From: Vicia villosa
Taxonomy: Eukaryota; Streptophyta; Magnoliopsida; Fabales; Fabaceae
Assembly: GCF_029867415.1 (NCBI RefSeq)
Contig: NW_026705313.1
Coordinates: 372,001 to 436,000 of the forward strand
Direction: 5' to 3'
DNA length: 64,000 nt
A program made the position numbers and the translations under genes. This document shows positions 19,845-30,710 of this stretch, in pieces (positions within the stretch are counted from its first letter, which is position 1; every line of letters begins with the position of its first letter). The notes below the pieces were generated by a model. That model searched no databases. It saw nothing but the letters and a program-made list of their open reading frames with translations, and had not been told where the DNA came from.

Positions 19845-22185
19845 TGTAGCAACCTGCCTAAAAATTAAAACTTAGAGAGTCGCCACCTATTCTACCAAGG
19901 CGAATAGGAAACCTATGCAATTAAGAGATCAGGGTAAGATACTATATTCAGGTCGAGGGAAGGTGTTAGGCACCCTCAACCCTTTCCTATTGGCTTTGAA
20001 TCTAAGGACAAAGGTTTATGGCTAAAATTGAGGTTTATAGCTAAGGAAGTGAATAGGGGAAAAATTGAGATTTTAGGGAAGGGGACTCGCCTTGTTGCCA
20101 AGTGCCTACGTATCTCCTTATGGAGAATCAGAGTCAACGTAGTTCGGGGAGGGTTGTACGCCTCAGAATTGATTATAGAGATTGTGTGAAGTTGTTTTGA
20201 AATTGTTTGGAGGCTCTTTGAATTGCCTATCGCAGTTTGAATTTGATTTGAAAGGGCATTTTGAGTTGCCCAGGATAAAAATCCTGTAGTATCGTGGTTT
20301 AGTGTATTTTAGATGTTTGGGCGTACAACCCTGATTTAATATGGCACTATTAACCGCAACGATCAATAGATTCGATCGCCATAGTTAACAGATTAGTAAA
20401 GGATTGCTGGCAATTCTAATCGATTGATTCGATTATCACTTTTAGCAAATTGATGTATTTTAATTATTAATTTATTAATTTATCGTTACCCCTCATAACC
20501 GATAGTTTCGATTACAAATAATAACGAATTCATAAGGGGAAATATGCTAATCATCATAACCAATAAGATGGTTAAAACCATTTAGCAAAATAAATATTAG
20601 TATTTTAATTTAAAGGATATGATTAATTAAATTAATCGATTATTAATCATCGCGACCAATAAATTTAGTCGGAACGAATAATAATTTGAATCCTAATGTT
20701 TTGATACTTTAGCCCAAATGGGAGGGAGCAAACCCTAATATATTAATCTTAATTAAACAAGTTCACTAAATTAAACCTAATTAACATAACAACTTAATCT
20801 ACTAATAATAAAATAAAATAAATTATTGAAGAACCTGGTTTTGATTCTACGCAGCGTGCCTAGGAAGGTCCATGATACACCTTCATCTCTGATCCGTTGG
20901 ATTGAAATCTTGATGTGGTCCAAAGAAGGTTATGATACAGGGTGTATCGTAAGCCATCTCACGTGAGGCGCATGCAACCTGTGGTGAATATTTGTTGAAA
21001 AAAAACACCAAGGCTGGGAATCGAACCCGCGAGTCCCTGGGAGAACACCAGCGCACTTACCATCCCTACCAATTGCTTCAGCTGTAAACAACGTGAATGA
21101 AAATTGTTATATTTTAAAACGTAACGGTGACAAAAATTAAAAGAAAGAAATCACGCCCAGCCATCTTCCTTGTTGCGTTTTTCCTGGAAAAATAAAAAAC
21201 CCAGAACCTTTAGCCGTGTTCTTGTGTCGCCATGGACTTGTGAACCTGAATCTAGCAAGAAACAATGGATAAATAGGTTTCGGATACATGGATCAATCGC
21301 AAATTCCCCACCGAATCCATTGGTGGCCATGGTTTGAATCAATCTTCTCTAATTACAGAATCCCCAATCTGAAGATTGAGTAACCTAGCCATGGCGGATT
21401 CTCTAATCGTAAGAGCATTGTTAACTCATGGTTAACGTGTCAGGATAATTAGGAGGGTTAAAAATTGGCCTCTTGAATTCACAGTTTTGAAGCTTTGCCC
21501 ACTCCTCTTTTCGGTCCCCCTCTGGTTTTTTTGTTTTCTTTTGTCGCCGGCAAAACGTGAAGAATAGGGACATCCGTGTAAACTCTGTCCAATAGAAATT
21601 AGCCTCATAAAAGTGGTAATAAGGATTCCATCCTTTTTTTCGGTCCCCCTAGTTCACTAAAAAAAGTTTTATTTATATTAGTCAAAACTAGGGTTATCTA
21701 TCCCTAATGGGCCTATTGCCCAATTAACTTAATAATTAAAAAAAACTAAAAAGAATCCTAATAATAATAATAATATTTACATTAATGTTAATCCTAATAA
21801 TAACTAATACTAATTAATAATAATAGTTAATAATAATATATATAAATTCTATAATAATAACCCTAGATAATATTAATAATAACATCACCTAATATTAATA
21901 TTAATATTAATAATAAAATTAATAATATTAAATACTAATAGTTAGAAGTAATAAAAATTACTAATAATAATCCAAAAAAAAAACGCGAATGTTAGTAAAA
22001 GGAAAATAATATTAACAATTGATGAAACCCTTGAAACACCTGTTAATCGCACCCCATTTATTTCTCAGGATATTTTATAAGAGGGCGGGTTTGACAATAG
22101 GAATGTAAAACCCCATGACTCTTAATTTTGACCCTTGATGAATTAAAAGATATAGATCTGATCGGGCAAATTTTGGGGTATGACA
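19845..22185 (-). mobile_element. Solo-LTR-like insertion in the LINE
   Basis: The 2,341-bp segment begins TGTAGCAACCTGCC and ends GGGGTATGACA. It is flanked by AGGCA (19840-19844) and AGGCG (22186-22190), a 5-bp duplication with one difference. The intact LINE frame needs the CGT codon, so AGGCG is original. It has no coding region and no second LTR, which fits a solo LTR. GAGAGTCGCCACC near its left end is the reverse of the GGTGGCGACT block near the end of the Ogre/Tat-like LTR at 38355, so minus orientation of that broad type is likely. An (AAT)n-rich stretch occupies about 21740-21990. Confidence 0.65.
21013..21085 (-). other. tRNA-like stretch inside the solo LTR
   Basis: On the minus strand an A-box-like TTGGTAGGGATGG is followed about 45 bp later by GGGTTCGATTCCCAG, a good pol III B box. 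The stem complementarity needed for a real tRNA is not evident, so this is either a tRNA-derived insert or chance. Confidence 0.35.
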
Positions 22186-22190
22186 AGGCG

Positions 22191-23643
22191 TAAGTGTTGT
22201 GTGGACATTTTACAATTCGCGGACGATACGTTGTTGATAGGTGAGGGGAATTGGAAGCAAGTGTGGGCTATTAAAGCTATTCTAAGAGGGTTTGAGATGG
22301 TGTCGGGCCTCGAGATCAATTACCACAAAAGTAAAATCATTGGTTTTAATGTTTCTAACAATTTCTTGGATATTGCTTCTAATTTTTTGTCTTGTAGGAG
22401 GGAGGATAATAACTTCACTTTTCTTGGGATTCCTTTAGGAATTAATCCTAGAAAGCTTTCCTCTTGGAACGTGATTGTGAGCAAGCTTAAATCTCGGCTA
22501 AAGGATTGGAAGGTTCGGTTGCTTAGTTTTGGTGGAAGACTCACTCTCTTAAAATCTGTCCTTTGTAGTCTCTCGATTTTCATGTTATCATTTTATAAGG
22601 CTCCTTTAGCGGTGTTGAAGGAGATTTCGAGATTGCAAAGCAATTTCCTTTGGGGTGGAGTGGGGGAAAACAAGAAAATCCATTGGGTGAGTTGGAAATC
22701 CTTGTGCTTATCTTTTGAGAAGGGCGATCTTTGTATTAGAAGGATTCGCGATTTCAATTTTGCTCTTCTTCAAAAGTGGCGTTGGAGAATTCTAGGTGGC
22801 TCGTCGGATTTATGGTACCGTGTTTTGAGAGCGAGATACGGAGACATCAATCTTCAAGTAGTGTCCGGTAACATCAAGGTTGAGAAGACGTTATCGAAAT
22901 CTCATTGGTGTTGGATCTACTATCTTTGAAACATTGTTTTTTTGAAGACTTGTTTGTTGGTAGTTGTAGAGTTTCGATTGGCAATGGTTTTAACACCTCC
23001 TTTTGGCACTCTAGGTGGATGGGAGATTATTGTTTGAAGGATATTTTTCCGGTAGCTTTCGATACTTCGGCGTTGCAATTTGTTTCCGTTGCTACCATGG
23101 GAGGTTGGAGAGGAGAATCTTGGCATTGGGGTAATTTCGGGATGGAAGTTGAGGGCTGCCCTGTCGCTACTATTCAGGCTCAGCGGCTGAGAATTTTTCT
23201 GTCCGCGGTTCAGCCGCTTCCTTCAGTCAGGGACAGCACCGTTTGGAGCCCTGATCCGGCTTGCGGTTTTTTTGTCCGGGGCTGCTATGCTCTTTCGGAC
23301 AGCTACCATGTTCCGTTAGGTCCGGAGAAGGAATTTTCTCTTGTTCTTAAGCTTATTTGGAAGGTTGTAGTTCCTCAAAAGATCAAGTCTTTTGGATGGA
23401 GATGTTGCATTAATAGGTTACCTACTAAGGATCTTCTTCAAGTGAAAGGTATCTTTATTCCTTCTTCCAACGCGTGTGTTTTTTGCGGTATGGATAGTGA
23501 ATCTTTGTTGCATATCTTGTTAAAATGTGCCTTTTCTAAATTGATTTGGAAGGAAGTTGCTTCTTGGATCGGTTTTGATTATTTGGACTCCGAGTGCATC
23601 CTTAGTAGTTTTTGGATGTGGTTCAGATTTTGCAAATCTAAAA
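22191..23643 (+). pseudogene. LINE RT palm/thumb and zf-RVT region
   Basis: The frame carries the catalytic QFADDTLL at about 22212-22235, RGFEMVSGLEINYHKSK, the thumb (SFGGRLTLLKSVLC) and the connection region. A frameshift near 22910 moves it to the frame of VGSCRVSIGNGFNTSFW and the zf-RVT region (FGWRCCINRLPTKDLL; CVFCGMDSESLLHILLKC). It stops at FCKSK, where the MULE was inserted. The remainder is at 27113. Confidence 0.88.
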
Positions 23644-23803
23644 GGGTTTAATATACTTCACCCCCTGCCAATATAGCGAGATTCGGTTTTCCCCCCTGAA
23701 TGATTTTTTTTACCAAACGCCCCTTATAAAACCCAAAACATGGATTTACCACTCCTTGTTACCACACTAGCTGACTAGGCAATGCAGCATTGGACACGGT
23801 GGC
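23644..23803 (+). repeat. Left terminal inverted repeat of the MULE
   Basis: About 160 bp mirrored at 26944-27103 with only a few differences. A piece of its inner end (GGCAATGCAGCATTG) is repeated directly at about 23824-23838. Confidence 0.9.
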
Positions 23804-23930
23804 AATTTTTTATGGCTGACTGGGCAATGCAGCATTGAAATGAAATCCGTATGTTTACCCCCCCAAAACCTACATTTCCAGATTAGGGTTTTTGTCAAAT
23901 TTAGAAACGAGAAGTAGAAGACGGAAGACG

Positions 23931-26091
23931 ATGGCTGAAGACGGCGGCGCAACGGTGGAATCGGCTGAGGTAAGTGCTCATTTCTTGTTCTTCACCGGTA
24001 CTGCATGTTTTATTTTGTCTTATATTACGTTTTGTATGCAGTTGAATGTAAGGTTTGATTGTTTGTTTCACCATGGAGGAGAATTCATGAAGCCTCACGA
24101 CGGTGAGATGATTTACAGAGGCGGGGTTACGACGCTTATTACCGGTGTACACATTGAAAGCTGGACTCAGAGTCACATTCAAAAGGTAGTAAGTGGGTGG
24201 GGATATGGAGCTGGGTCGTTTAGGTTATGGACGAAAATTCCTGAAATAGATCCTAATTATTTCCAGATTAAGAGTGATTCTGATGCTTATGATTTAGATG
24301 CGTTTGCTTGTTCAATGAGAGTAGATGGGAAATTGTTTGTTGAACACGATGCAGCTATACACAGTAGTAAACCTAGGTGTGTGAATGAAAGTGTGGAGTT
24401 AGAGGTAAGTGATGAAGAGATCGTAGAAGGGATGAATGACAGTGAGGATGAGAGGGACACAGCTCTTGATGATGGTTTTTGAGTGGTTGATGTTACTTTA
24501 CCAGTTAGTGAGGGCCCTATTGTAGCTGATTTGTTGACTTATCCTAGTAAGAGTAAAGGTGGGAGTGAAAATAAAGGTGAGGATGATGAATATATTAGTG
24601 AGGATTTACTAAGTTCTGATCCTGATGCCTTAGAGGAAGAAAAAGAGCCTAGGTTTGACAAGTTTAAGAAGGAGGAGCTTAATAAGGATTACAAATTTAA
24701 ATGGGGTATGGAGTTCAATATCTTAGATGATTTTAGAGAGGCCATCCGTGAGTGGACAGTATTAAATGGGAGGGAAATTGCCTTTGTAAAAAATGAGAGT
24801 TATAGAGTGAGGGTTGAGTGCAAGGCCAAATGTGGTTTTTTAATGCTTTGCTCTAAGGTGGGCCATAAGCACAGTTATGCCATAAAGACTCTAAAAGATA
24901 CCCACACATGTGCTAGGGTTTTGCATAAAAAAAGTGCAAGTTCTAAGTGGGTGGCTAAGGCTGTGTCAAAAAGATGAGAACATCTGACAAGGTAAGTATA
25001 TGTGACATAATCCAAGACATGAGGCAAAATTATTCTGTTGGGATCACTATGTGTAGGGCATGGAAAGCAAAATTGAATGCCAAAAAAATCATTGAAGGAG
25101 ATGTAGACAAGGAGTATGCAAATATGTGGAGGTATGCATCTGAGCTGCATAGGGTCAATCCTGGAAACACTGTGAAGATAAACATAGAGAGGCCTTTACC
25201 TACCATCCAACCAAGGATTGGATCTTTTTATTTCTGTTTTGATGGATGTAAAAAAGGTTTTACAAATGGTTGTAGACCCTTCATTGGGGTAGATGGATTT
25301 CATTTGAAAACAAAGTATGGAGGTCAACTATTGATTGCTGTTGGAAGAGATCCAAATGATCAATACTTCCCTTTGGCCTTTGGAGTGGTGGAAACAGAAA
25401 CCAAATAATCATGGAGGTGGTTTATACAACTGTTAATGGAAGACATTGGGCAGGACAAAAGAATTGTGTTCATCTCAGATCAGCAAAAGGTAGAGTTCAT
25501 TTTATCCATCATTCTGTGTCATTCTATTTCAATCCTTGCTTCTAATGATTGTTTCTTAATATGTTTCAGGGACCAAATGCTAGTGAAGAAGGTACTAGCA
25601 ATGCTAGAAGCCAGTATGCTACAAACAATGAAGAAGGTCAACACAATCCTGGAAACCAGTCTGCTACAAACAATGAAGAAAATGAAGATACCAAGACTGA
25701 TTCAGTGTTTGGAGATGTAACTGATGACATGATAAGCAGCATACCAGACATCCATTCTCAGGCATCAACAAGCAACAATTACAAGGGAAAGGGAAAGATG
25801 ATTGACAAGCCAATTGTGAGGAGAAGGGTAAGTGAGAGGATAAAGGAGAACTGGTTCAAGAAACCAAAACCATTCATTGGTCCAGGTTCAAACCCTGAGC
25901 AACCTATTTGTATGGACATTGCTGAAGAGGAATCTTCAAAGATTACTCCAAAAAGGGCATCCAAGATTACTCCAAAAAAGCCATCCAAGATTACTCCAAA
26001 GAAGCCAACAAAGGGTACTTCAAAGAAGACATCAAAGGGTACTCCAAAGAAGACTACTCCAAAGAAGGGAACTCCAACAAAGAAGACTTGA
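23931..26091 (+). pseudogene. MULE transposase, internally deleted
   Basis: Exon 1 (23931-23969, MAEDGGATVESAE) is followed by a 72-bp intron (GTAAGT...GCAG). Exon 2 starts with LNVRFDCLFHHGGEF, a PB1-like N-terminal domain. A TGA at 24480-24482 interrupts it. The MuDR DNA-binding domain follows (KFKWGMEFNILDDFREAI; C..C...HTC), then a one-base frameshift near 24972 and the MULE core start FIGVDGFHLKTKYGG, which carries the first catalytic Asp. A TAA at 25406 replaces a Glu codon. The second Asp (ISDQQK) is kept, but the third acidic residue and SWIM zinc finger are gone. An 80-bp intron (25490-25569) joins directly to a tail with Thr-Pro-Lys-Lys repeats ending at 26091. Confidence 0.82.
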
Positions 26092-26265
26092 ATTTACCTT
26101 ATGTTTAATTTGATTAGACCTTGTTGTTTATTTTGAGTAGCACATGTTTGGTGCACTTATGTAATGTTAAAGTGTGATTGGTTATTTTGAGTAGCACATG
26201 TTTGGTGCAAGTTATGTGCTGCTAAGACAGTGTCACCAAAATACACAATGTCAAACAAGGAGCTG

Positions 26266-26774
26266 TTAACCTAAGTAATACAATATGCCAATAAGCAAAA
26301 AACAGAGAATCAATATTGTCTTCTTCAGCCTCATATTAACAATTGTCTGACTTGCATTCTTCTTCTTCAACTTCTCAATTTTGTTTGTTGCGGTCTCTAA
26401 CTTCACTGCTAGTATATCGCAGCTTTTACATTCTGATAGTTTCATTCTATGCACATTGATATGGTCTCTGATTTCATCATCCCACAAGAACAATTCACAG
26501 CTATTTACAGACTACAAAACACAATGAAGAATTGTTTAATAAAGACCAAATTTCCAGATAACATGAAATATAACTTTCAACATGATATTGAACAATTTTC
26601 CAGATAACAAAGAAGTATACTTACCCCAGCATTGCGGCATTTCCAGAACTTTCTGTTGCGATTTTGAACCGTGTTGGCCCCCCACAACTTCATTGGTCTG
26701 TCACAGCCACATCTGGGTAAATCTGGATTTTGAAACGAATTGACACTGCTACCATACGAGTTGCTATCCGCCAT
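26266..26774 (-). CDS. GRF-type zinc-finger protein carried by the MULE
   Basis: This is a two-exon minus-strand gene. Exon 1 is 26774-26625 (50 codons) and exon 2 is 26511-26266, with an intron showing GTAAGT and a TTTTGTAG acceptor. The 131-residue product has a GRF-like zinc finger at about 21-65: CGCDRPMKLW, RKFWKCRNAG and, after the splice, CELFLWDDE. A Leu/Lys/Glu-rich coiled-coil-like stretch (about 85-110) and a C-terminal hydrophobic helix (LILCFLLIGILYYLG) follow. The frame is open and the splice sites are canonical. GRF fingers bind single-stranded nucleic acid in other proteins. A role for this small membrane-tailed version, in transposition or otherwise, is unknown. It starts about 170 bp inside the right terminal repeat, so that repeat may serve as promoter. 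Confidence 0.72.
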
Positions 26775-26943
26775 GAGTGAAGAAGATGAATATGGGATTG
26801 ACGAAGATGGAGAAGGGACGATGATGGACGATGATGAAGCAAGGTTTGAGGAAGATGGATGATGGACGATGATGGAGAAAGAGAGGGACGGAGATGGAGA
26901 ATGAAGATGAACCCTAATTTTATGAGGGTGGATCCAGTCAGCG

Positions 26944-27103
26944 CCACCGTGTCCAATGCTGCATTGCTCAGTCAGCTAGTGTGGTAACAAGGAGTGGTAA
27001 ATCCATGTTTTGGGTTTTATAAGGGGCGTGTGGTAAAAAAAATCATTCAGGGGGGGCAAACCGAATCTCGCTATATTGGCAGGGGGTGAAGTATATTAAA
27101 CCC
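26944..27103 (-). repeat. Right terminal inverted repeat of the MULE
   Basis: Mirror copy of 23644-23803, ending GTATATTAAACCC next to the AATCTAAAA duplication. Confidence 0.9.
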
Positions 27104-27112
27104 AATCTAAAA

Positions 27113-27447
27113 AGGTTAAATCCGGAAGGGAAGGGACCGTTTGGTTGGCTATTTCTTGGTATATTTGGAAGCTCCGAAACGGAATCATTTTCCGGAATGC
27201 TTCTTGGAATGTCCTTGATTCGGTTTGGAGCATAAAGGCTCTCATTTGGCGGTGGTCATTTATAGGGAAAATTAACCATACCAACTACAATTTCTACGAC
27301 TTTAGCAAAGCTCCTTTGTTCTACCTTTCTTAGATTGTATTTGGTGCTTAATCTTCTTTGTTGCGAGTTACTCTCGTTCTTGTTGTATTTGTTCCGTTAG
27401 AACTCTTTGTTCTATTAATATATTCCTTGATTACTGAAAAAAGAAAA
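27113..27447 (+). pseudogene. LINE ORF2 C-terminus and 3' tail
   Basis: The frame after the MULE gives VKSGREGTVW, SWYIWKLRNGIIF and IKALIWRWSF and ends with a TAG at about 27331-27333. An untranslated tail with GAACTCTTTGTTCTATTAATATA ends in an A-rich tract. The same C-terminus and tail occur in the minus-strand fragment at 61672-62048. Confidence 0.85.
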
Positions 27448-28905
27448 AAAAATCTCTCACATCAATATAGTATATATTAATTATTCATTCATTCATCGGA
27501 TAAATTAAAGTTACAAAATGATTGGCTAGAATAAAATTACCTAAGCCATTCCCGTTTTAAAATCGTTTGGATCTTTAAATCATACCATACTAAATTGTAA
27601 CGTTTAAAAAACCAGACCGCAGCGGTGAATACAGCCACGACAAAACGGCATCAGAGTATTATGATACTATTATTCACCATTTTAAAAATGAAAAAAAATT
27701 ATAGAAAAAACATCGTTATGGCTGAGAAAAAACACCATTATGTCCACGAAACACTGTTACATCCGTTAACATACAGATATTGACCAAATTTTTATTTTGA
27801 AAGTATAAATCAAATGGCAAAATCAAAATATTGAATTTTTATACAAAAATTTTGTTTTATTATAAAAATTAAATCACACTACTTTTATAAGAATCTTACT
27901 GTTTATACCTAAACAAGAATCTAATTTTTGTGCAATTGAAAAAAATTCACTGTCCGGCGACCTTATTTACAACGTAACATTTGTACCGACCGAAATTGCG
28001 AAGGCCGCAACGCGCTTGCAACGTAACTGCGACTGTTAAACCTTCCTAAATAGTTCATTCCCTAAAGTTTAAACTTGTATAGAATCATAGTCATGATTGT
28101 CTCTAAGGTTTTTCATATTGGTTTCTTTAAGCATAGAAAATGCACGACTATAAGTGATTATGTTTGTAAGAAGAAGTGTTACTTTCCCTGTGTTTGGTTT
28201 TCTACTACTCTTAATTAATAAGAGTACAATACAAAACACTCAGAGAAAACAGGTAGTTTAGGTCAAAAATAGACTTGCTAGTAAAAATGTAGTAAGAGTT
28301 TTATTTTTCTACATCATATCCTATGTAGAATTGTAGATTATAGATATAGCTTTGTTCTACACACGTAAAGTATACAAATCTTAGTCAAAGGGTTTAGTTT
28401 GCAGTGTAAAATAAATAAAAGTAAAGTGTATCTTTAGAATTTAGATTATGATCATTGTCGTGTACGTATTAGCCCAAAGCCTAGGTATAATTAATTAATG
28501 TTCAAAGATGACATTGACATCATTAATATAATAAATAGTATACTCAACAAAACACAAAGGGTTCTGTAAAATGTTCCTATTTTTTAGGTCACTTTTTAAA
28601 AAAGGAAACATATGTTGTGTGAGTAAGAAGGATTAGGTAAATAGATCATGTAGCTGAAGAAAGGGATGGGGCATTAAATACCAAAGCTTAGCTACCTAAG
28701 CTTACATATTCTAATGATATGACAGTGCTGCAAACTATATAAAATATTTCCTAACCGTACAGATTTCGAATTTTCTGAATTATTATGAATCATGATGATT
28801 TTTTGACAGTATAATATATAATATTAGGGTTTGCCGCAGTTGTTGCTGCATTGCATAATGCATATAGCCCAGAGAGAAAATAATGTACAGCACAGTCATG
28901 TCTTT
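27448..28905. other. Spacer, no gene recognised
   Basis: Mostly AT-rich non-coding sequence. The segment from about 27600 to 28040 has GC-richer patches near both ends (CCAGACCGCAGCGGTG and AAGGCCGCAACGCGCTTG) that may be the rim of a worn MITE, but no terminal repeats or duplication could be matched. Confidence 0.4.
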
Positions 28906-29928
28906 GTCTGCAATATTGATTTGCATGCCATGCACTTGTGACTCACTCGATTTTTTTCCTTATAATTCCCACATTTTAAAAGATAAATTAGAGTATACAT
29001 TCAATCAACAAAGAAACAGGTGTGGGTGAGTGTTTTTATAATTAATTCTATTAGGACTTTATTTCTGATTTATTCATTTTACTTTTGTATTCATATTTTT
29101 CTTTGTTTTTCAGGTGTTTGAGATGAGCAAGGCCTAAATATGATATATTGGAGCAAAATCGAGAATAAATTGAGAAGAATTGCACAAATAAAAGATGTTA
29201 AAGCATAATTCAGAGGTCACTACGATCGGGTCTTAGTACGCATTACGATCGTAGCACGTGCGGATGATTAGTAATTTTAGCACATTGTATAAGTGTTTTT
29301 TATAATTAATTCTTCGTATTTTATTTCTGTTTTATTCATTTTACTTTTGTATTCATATTTTTCTTTGTTTTTCATGTGTTTCAGATGAGCAAGGCCTAAA
29401 TATGATATATTGGAGAAAAATCGAGAAAAGATTAAAAAGAATTGCACAAATAAAGGATGTTAAAGCACTATTTAGAGGTCACTACGACCAGGCCATAGTA
29501 GGCATTACGATCGTAGCACCGCATGTCAAACACCCTCGACCCCTCCTCCCTCCCCCTTTCTAAAAATGGGATTCATATAAGAAACCAAAGCCCACTACGG
29601 CTACTCTATAGCATGAGTTTCCACTTTCCAATTTTGATACTCCATAGAATAAAAGAGAGGGCACTACGGCAATACCGGTAATGGTTGCTACGGCCGTACT
29701 GCGTCCAACAACCACTACAATAAATAATACTCCCTCTATCCCAACATAACTGTCACATTCTAAAATGGGACTAATACAAGAAACAAGAGCCTGCTACGGT
29801 TACTCTGTAGCTGGTGTTTCCACTTTTCAATTTTGATACTCCAGAGAATAAAAGAGATGGCACTACGACAATGTCGGTAATGGTTGCTCCGCCCGTCCTG
29901 CGTCCAACAACCACTACAATAAATAATA

Positions 29929-30210
29929 CTCCCTCTATCCCAAAATAGTTGTCACATTTTAAAAAAAAAATATTTGTCCCAAAATACTTGTCACATTAGA
30001 TTATCTATTTGATTTTATTTTTAATCTTTCAATTGTACTGTCTAATAAATACACTTATTATTTTCTCTCTTACCATTGATGCTAATTTGATTACACCAAT
30101 AGTTGATAAGGATAATTTGATAAAATCACTATTCTCTCTCTTTCATTTATTACGATTTCTTAATCTGTGTGAAAGTGTCAACTATGACAATTATTTTGGG
30201 ACGGAGGGAG
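29929..30210. mobile_element. Stowaway-like MITE, copy 1
   Basis: The 282-bp element has CTCCCTCTATCCCAAAATAG at the left and ATTTTGGGACGGAGGGAG at the right, flanked by TA on both sides. This is the Tc1/mariner-type Stowaway terminal signature and target site. Confidence 0.8.
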
Positions 30211-30324
30211 TACATTTTATAACAACGCTTTTACTAAATCCAACAAAAAACCGAAGTATAATTCATAAATGTAACACGTTTTTTTCTTTAAAAAAGTATC
30301 ATTTATTCTTCCATTTGTAATAGA

Positions 30325-30710
30325 TAACCAAAGGGTAAACTAATTCAGGGTACATGATTCAAATCCATGTCGTTTATATTTTTATTTCTTTAATATTGGT
30401 GTCTTTCTTTTTATTTTATTTTTTATTTAAAAATTAAATAATATATACATTCGGTTACACTAATAACTGAGCGGTATGAAACTCATATTTAACTATAAAA
30501 GAATTTGTTCACTAAGTTGTACCCTAAACCTAACTCATATACAGCCGCTCTATACTCGTAAACATCATTCTTTTGGATGCATTGCAAGATAGAAAAATTA
30601 TTTGGTTCGGTGTTGTTGTTATTCAAACACCAATCTTGAACAAAATATCTTTTAGTTCTTGCTATCTATCTCATATAATGTTGTTGTTGTTAATATTGTT
30701 GTTGTTTATG
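30325..30710 (+). repeat. SINE-like repeat, copy in direct repeat 1
   Basis: It starts with a tRNA-like stretch: ATAACCAAAGGGTAAAC, then GATTCAAATCC (B-box-like). The body contains GTTCACTAAGTTGTACCCTA and it ends with (TTG)n near 30675-30710. Plant TS-type SINEs end in TTG repeats, which supports the call. The pol III boxes are imperfect. Confidence 0.45.

Larger units (their letters stand above)
23644..27103. mobile_element. Mutator-like element (MULE) with two genes
   Basis: The element is 3,460 bp with about 160-bp terminal inverted repeats starting GGGTTTAATATACTTCACCC. Its 9-bp target duplication AATCTAAAA lies at 23635-23643 and 27104-27112, the size expected for Mutator. Removing it with one duplication rejoins the LINE codons for FCKSK and KVKSG. 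It holds a degenerate transposase gene on the plus strand and a GRF zinc-finger gene on the minus strand. The near-identical terminal repeats suggest a recent insertion. Confidence 0.93.
7130..27447. mobile_element. One LINE insertion with inverted 5' half, carrying three nested elements
   Basis: On the minus strand, 19621 back to 7130 reads ORF1 and then the start of ORF2 (endonuclease). On the plus strand, 19622 to 27447 reads RT, thumb, zf-RVT and a 3' tail with A-rich end (27436-27451). The two halves meet head to head at about 19621/19622. This geometry (inverted 5' segment, then the 3' segment in normal orientation, with the middle of ORF2 missing) is the known product of twin priming. 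The LINE is interrupted by a copia element (7695-17936), a solo-LTR-like insert (19845-22185) and a MULE (23644-27103). Without them it is about 4.2 kb. No clear LINE target duplication was found. Confidence 0.75.

Noticed and set aside
21013..21085. A functional tRNA gene on the minus strand
   Set aside because: B box is good but the acceptor and anticodon stems cannot be paired convincingly.
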